A stretch of DNA of 6,922 bases, taken from the NCBI GenBank assembly GCA_910588315.1, contig CAJUQF010000104.1, forward strand, positions 1 to 6,922, in the 5' to 3' direction. The DNA is from an uncultured Christensenellaceae bacterium (lineage in GTDB: Bacteria > Bacillota > Clostridia > Christensenellales > Pumilibacteraceae). Below are positions 5,664 through 6,922 of this stretch, piece by piece. Under the pieces are notes generated by a model. It did not search any database. It was not told the origin of the DNA and saw only the letters and a list, made by a program, of their open reading frames with translations. The first letter of the stretch is position 1; each line of letters starts with the position of its first letter. The translations under genes were made by a program, and so were the position numbers.

Positions 5664-6922
5664 ATGCCTACCAAAAAGACAGAACAAAAAGCCGTCAAAA
5701 AAACTGCCGGTAAACTTGAGTCAGCCGTCAAAATCGAAACGTCGGAGATTAAAAATAAAAAAGCTACAGCGCTTAAACGTAAACGCAAAGTGCTGTTTGT
5801 AGGATCGGAGGCGGCGCCGTTTGCCGGAACCGGCGGACTTGGCGAAGTACTCGGTAGCCTGCCGCGTGCTATCAACGACGGCGGCGAGTATGAAGCGCGT
5901 GTAATATTGCCGCTTTACGAGAGCTTTCCGGAGAATCGTCGGAGCGACTTGCAGTTTGTTTGTTGGACGTTTGTCAAACTGTCTTGGCGTAATCAATATT
6001 GCGGTCTGTTCAGATTGAAAGAAGGCAATACCGTTTTCTACTTCATCGATAACGAATACTATTTCAAACGGCACGGTCTTTACGGACACGGCGACGACGG
6101 CGAACGTTTCGCATTTTTCAGCATGGCTGTTCTCGATCTGTTGCCGCGGCTTGATTTTGTTCCCGATATCATCCATTGCAACGACTGGCAGACCGCGCTT
6201 GTACCCATTTATTACAAGCTGTTTTATATGTACCGTCAAGGTTACGGCGGGATCAGAACAGTATTTACGATCCACAATATAGAATACCAGGGTTGGTTCA
6301 ATCGTAATATGCTCGGCGACGTATTCGGCATACCGGATCACGAGTTCGGCAGTATAGAACATTTCGGCGAGATAAACCTAATGAAAGGCGCAATAGACTA
6401 TTCGGATGCGGTAAGCACCGTAAGCCCGACATATGCGCAAGAGATCATGACTATGGAGTATTCTCACGGGCTTGACGGGGATTTGTATAGAAATAAACAT
6501 AAACTGCGCGGCATTCTCAACGGTATAGATACGGTTACTTACGATCCTGAAACCAACCCGTCTCTGTACGCGCATTATTCCGCAAACGATAAAAGCGGCA
6601 AGGCGATAGATAAAGCAGGATTGCAAAAACAACTGTGGCTACCTATACGCAGCGATGTTCCTGTTATTGCCATGATAACGCGTCTTGCCGAACATAAAGG
6701 ATTGGACATAGTTAGAGCGGCAATGCCGGAACTTCTTGCGCGTGACGTGCAGTTTATTATTCTCGGAACAGGCGAATATGATTACGAAAATTATTTTTCG
6801 CATATGCAGGAAGTTTACGACGACAGGGTGCGCGCTATAATCGCTTTCGATAAAGACTTATCTCATAAGATCTATGCCGGTGCGGATATATTCCTTATGC
6901 CGAGCAAAAGCGAGCCTTGCGG
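5664..6922 (+). CDS. glgA: Glycogen synthase (ADP-glucose type, GT5), 3' end outside the window, with a lysine-rich N-terminal tail
   Basis: GlgA transfers glucose from ADP-glucose to the non-reducing end of an alpha-1,4-glucan, using the product of GlgC/GlgD. The first 419 codons are present; roughly 100 are missing on the right. The GT-B fold starts at residue 43 (VLFVGSEAAPF). Landmarks are GTGGLGEVLGSLP (55-67), GLYGHGDDGERFAFFS (138-153), HCNDWQTAL (171-179), FTIHNIEYQGWF (201-212), STVSPTYAQEI (251-261), GILNGID (283-289), ITRLAEHKGLDIV (338-350) with Arg340 and Lys345 matching the E. coli nucleotide-sugar and phosphate contacts, and PSKSEPC (413-419) with Glu417 equivalent to E. coli Glu377. 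Two things are odd. Residues 1-42 form an extra tail with 13 Lys and 2 Arg. The lysine of the usual KTGGL motif is Gly55. The ATG is fixed by a strong AAGGAG. The function call is firm; the tail's role is unknown. Confidence 0.95.
   Translation, partial: MPTKKTEQKAVKKTAGKLESAVKIETSEIKNKKATALKRKRKVLFVGSEAAPFAGTGGLGEVLGSLPRAINDGGEYEARVILPLYESFPENRRSDLQFVCWTFVKLSWRNQYCGLFRLKEGNTVFYFIDNEYYFKRHGLYGHGDDGERFAFFSMAVLDLLPRLDFVPDIIHCNDWQTALVPIYYKLFYMYRQGYGGIRTVFTIHNIEYQGWFNRNMLGDVFGIPDHEFGSIEHFGEINLMKGAIDYSDAVSTVSPTYAQEIMTMEYSHGLDGDLYRNKHKLRGILNGIDTVTYDPETNPSLYAHYSANDKSGKAIDKAGLQKQLWLPIRSDVPVIAMITRLAEHKGLDIVRAAMPELLARDVQFIILGTGEYDYENYFSHMQEVYDDRVRAIIAFDKDLSHKIYAGADIFLMPSKSEPC

Noticed and set aside
5557..5802. 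Lys-rich 81-codon + strand frame spanning the glgD-glgA junction
   Set aside because: It overlaps both real genes in another frame. Its basic composition comes from reading the lysine codons of the glgA tail out of frame.
5721..6362. 213-codon open frame on the - strand opposite glgA
   Set aside because: It lies wholly within a well-conserved glgA and shows no start signal or family resemblance.

Overview
The window looks like an ordinary chromosomal stretch of an anaerobic Firmicute, most likely an uncultured member of the Clostridia. This is inferred from moderate, slightly AT-rich composition, strong AGGAG-type ribosome binding sites, a sigma-A-type promoter, and the paired glgC-glgD arrangement typical of Firmicutes. 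I see no sign of a phage, plasmid, insertion sequence, CRISPR array or RNA gene. All genes lie on the + strand.

Left block (1-3144): three closely packed genes with no visible terminator between them, probably one transcription unit. They are an unrecognised protein open at the left edge (2-901), a short peptidase-M19-type dipeptidase (932-1711), and a long-form, human-like adenylosuccinate lyase PurB (1717-3144). A near-perfect rho-independent terminator (3157-3191) closes the block.

Intergenic control region (3145-3357): after the terminator comes an AT-rich tract, then a strong extended -10 promoter (TTGAAT-N17-TATAAT, with TG one base upstream of the -10), a short leader with a small dyad, and a good Shine-Dalgarno site.

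Right block (3358-6922): a glycogen biosynthesis operon, glgC-glgD-glgA. GlgC makes ADP-glucose from ATP and glucose-1-phosphate. GlgD is a GlgC paralogue without the catalytic residues and is probably its partner or regulatory subunit. GlgA polymerises ADP-glucose into alpha-1,4-glucan. glgC and glgD overlap by ATGA, and the glgA ribosome binding site begins in the glgD stop codon, so translation is probably coupled. glgA runs off the right edge.

Nothing here amounts to a new system. The points most worth a second look are the lysine-rich N-terminal tail of GlgA with a Lys-to-Gly change in its usual KTGGL motif, the unidentified cysteine-rich first gene, and the compact M19 peptidase.
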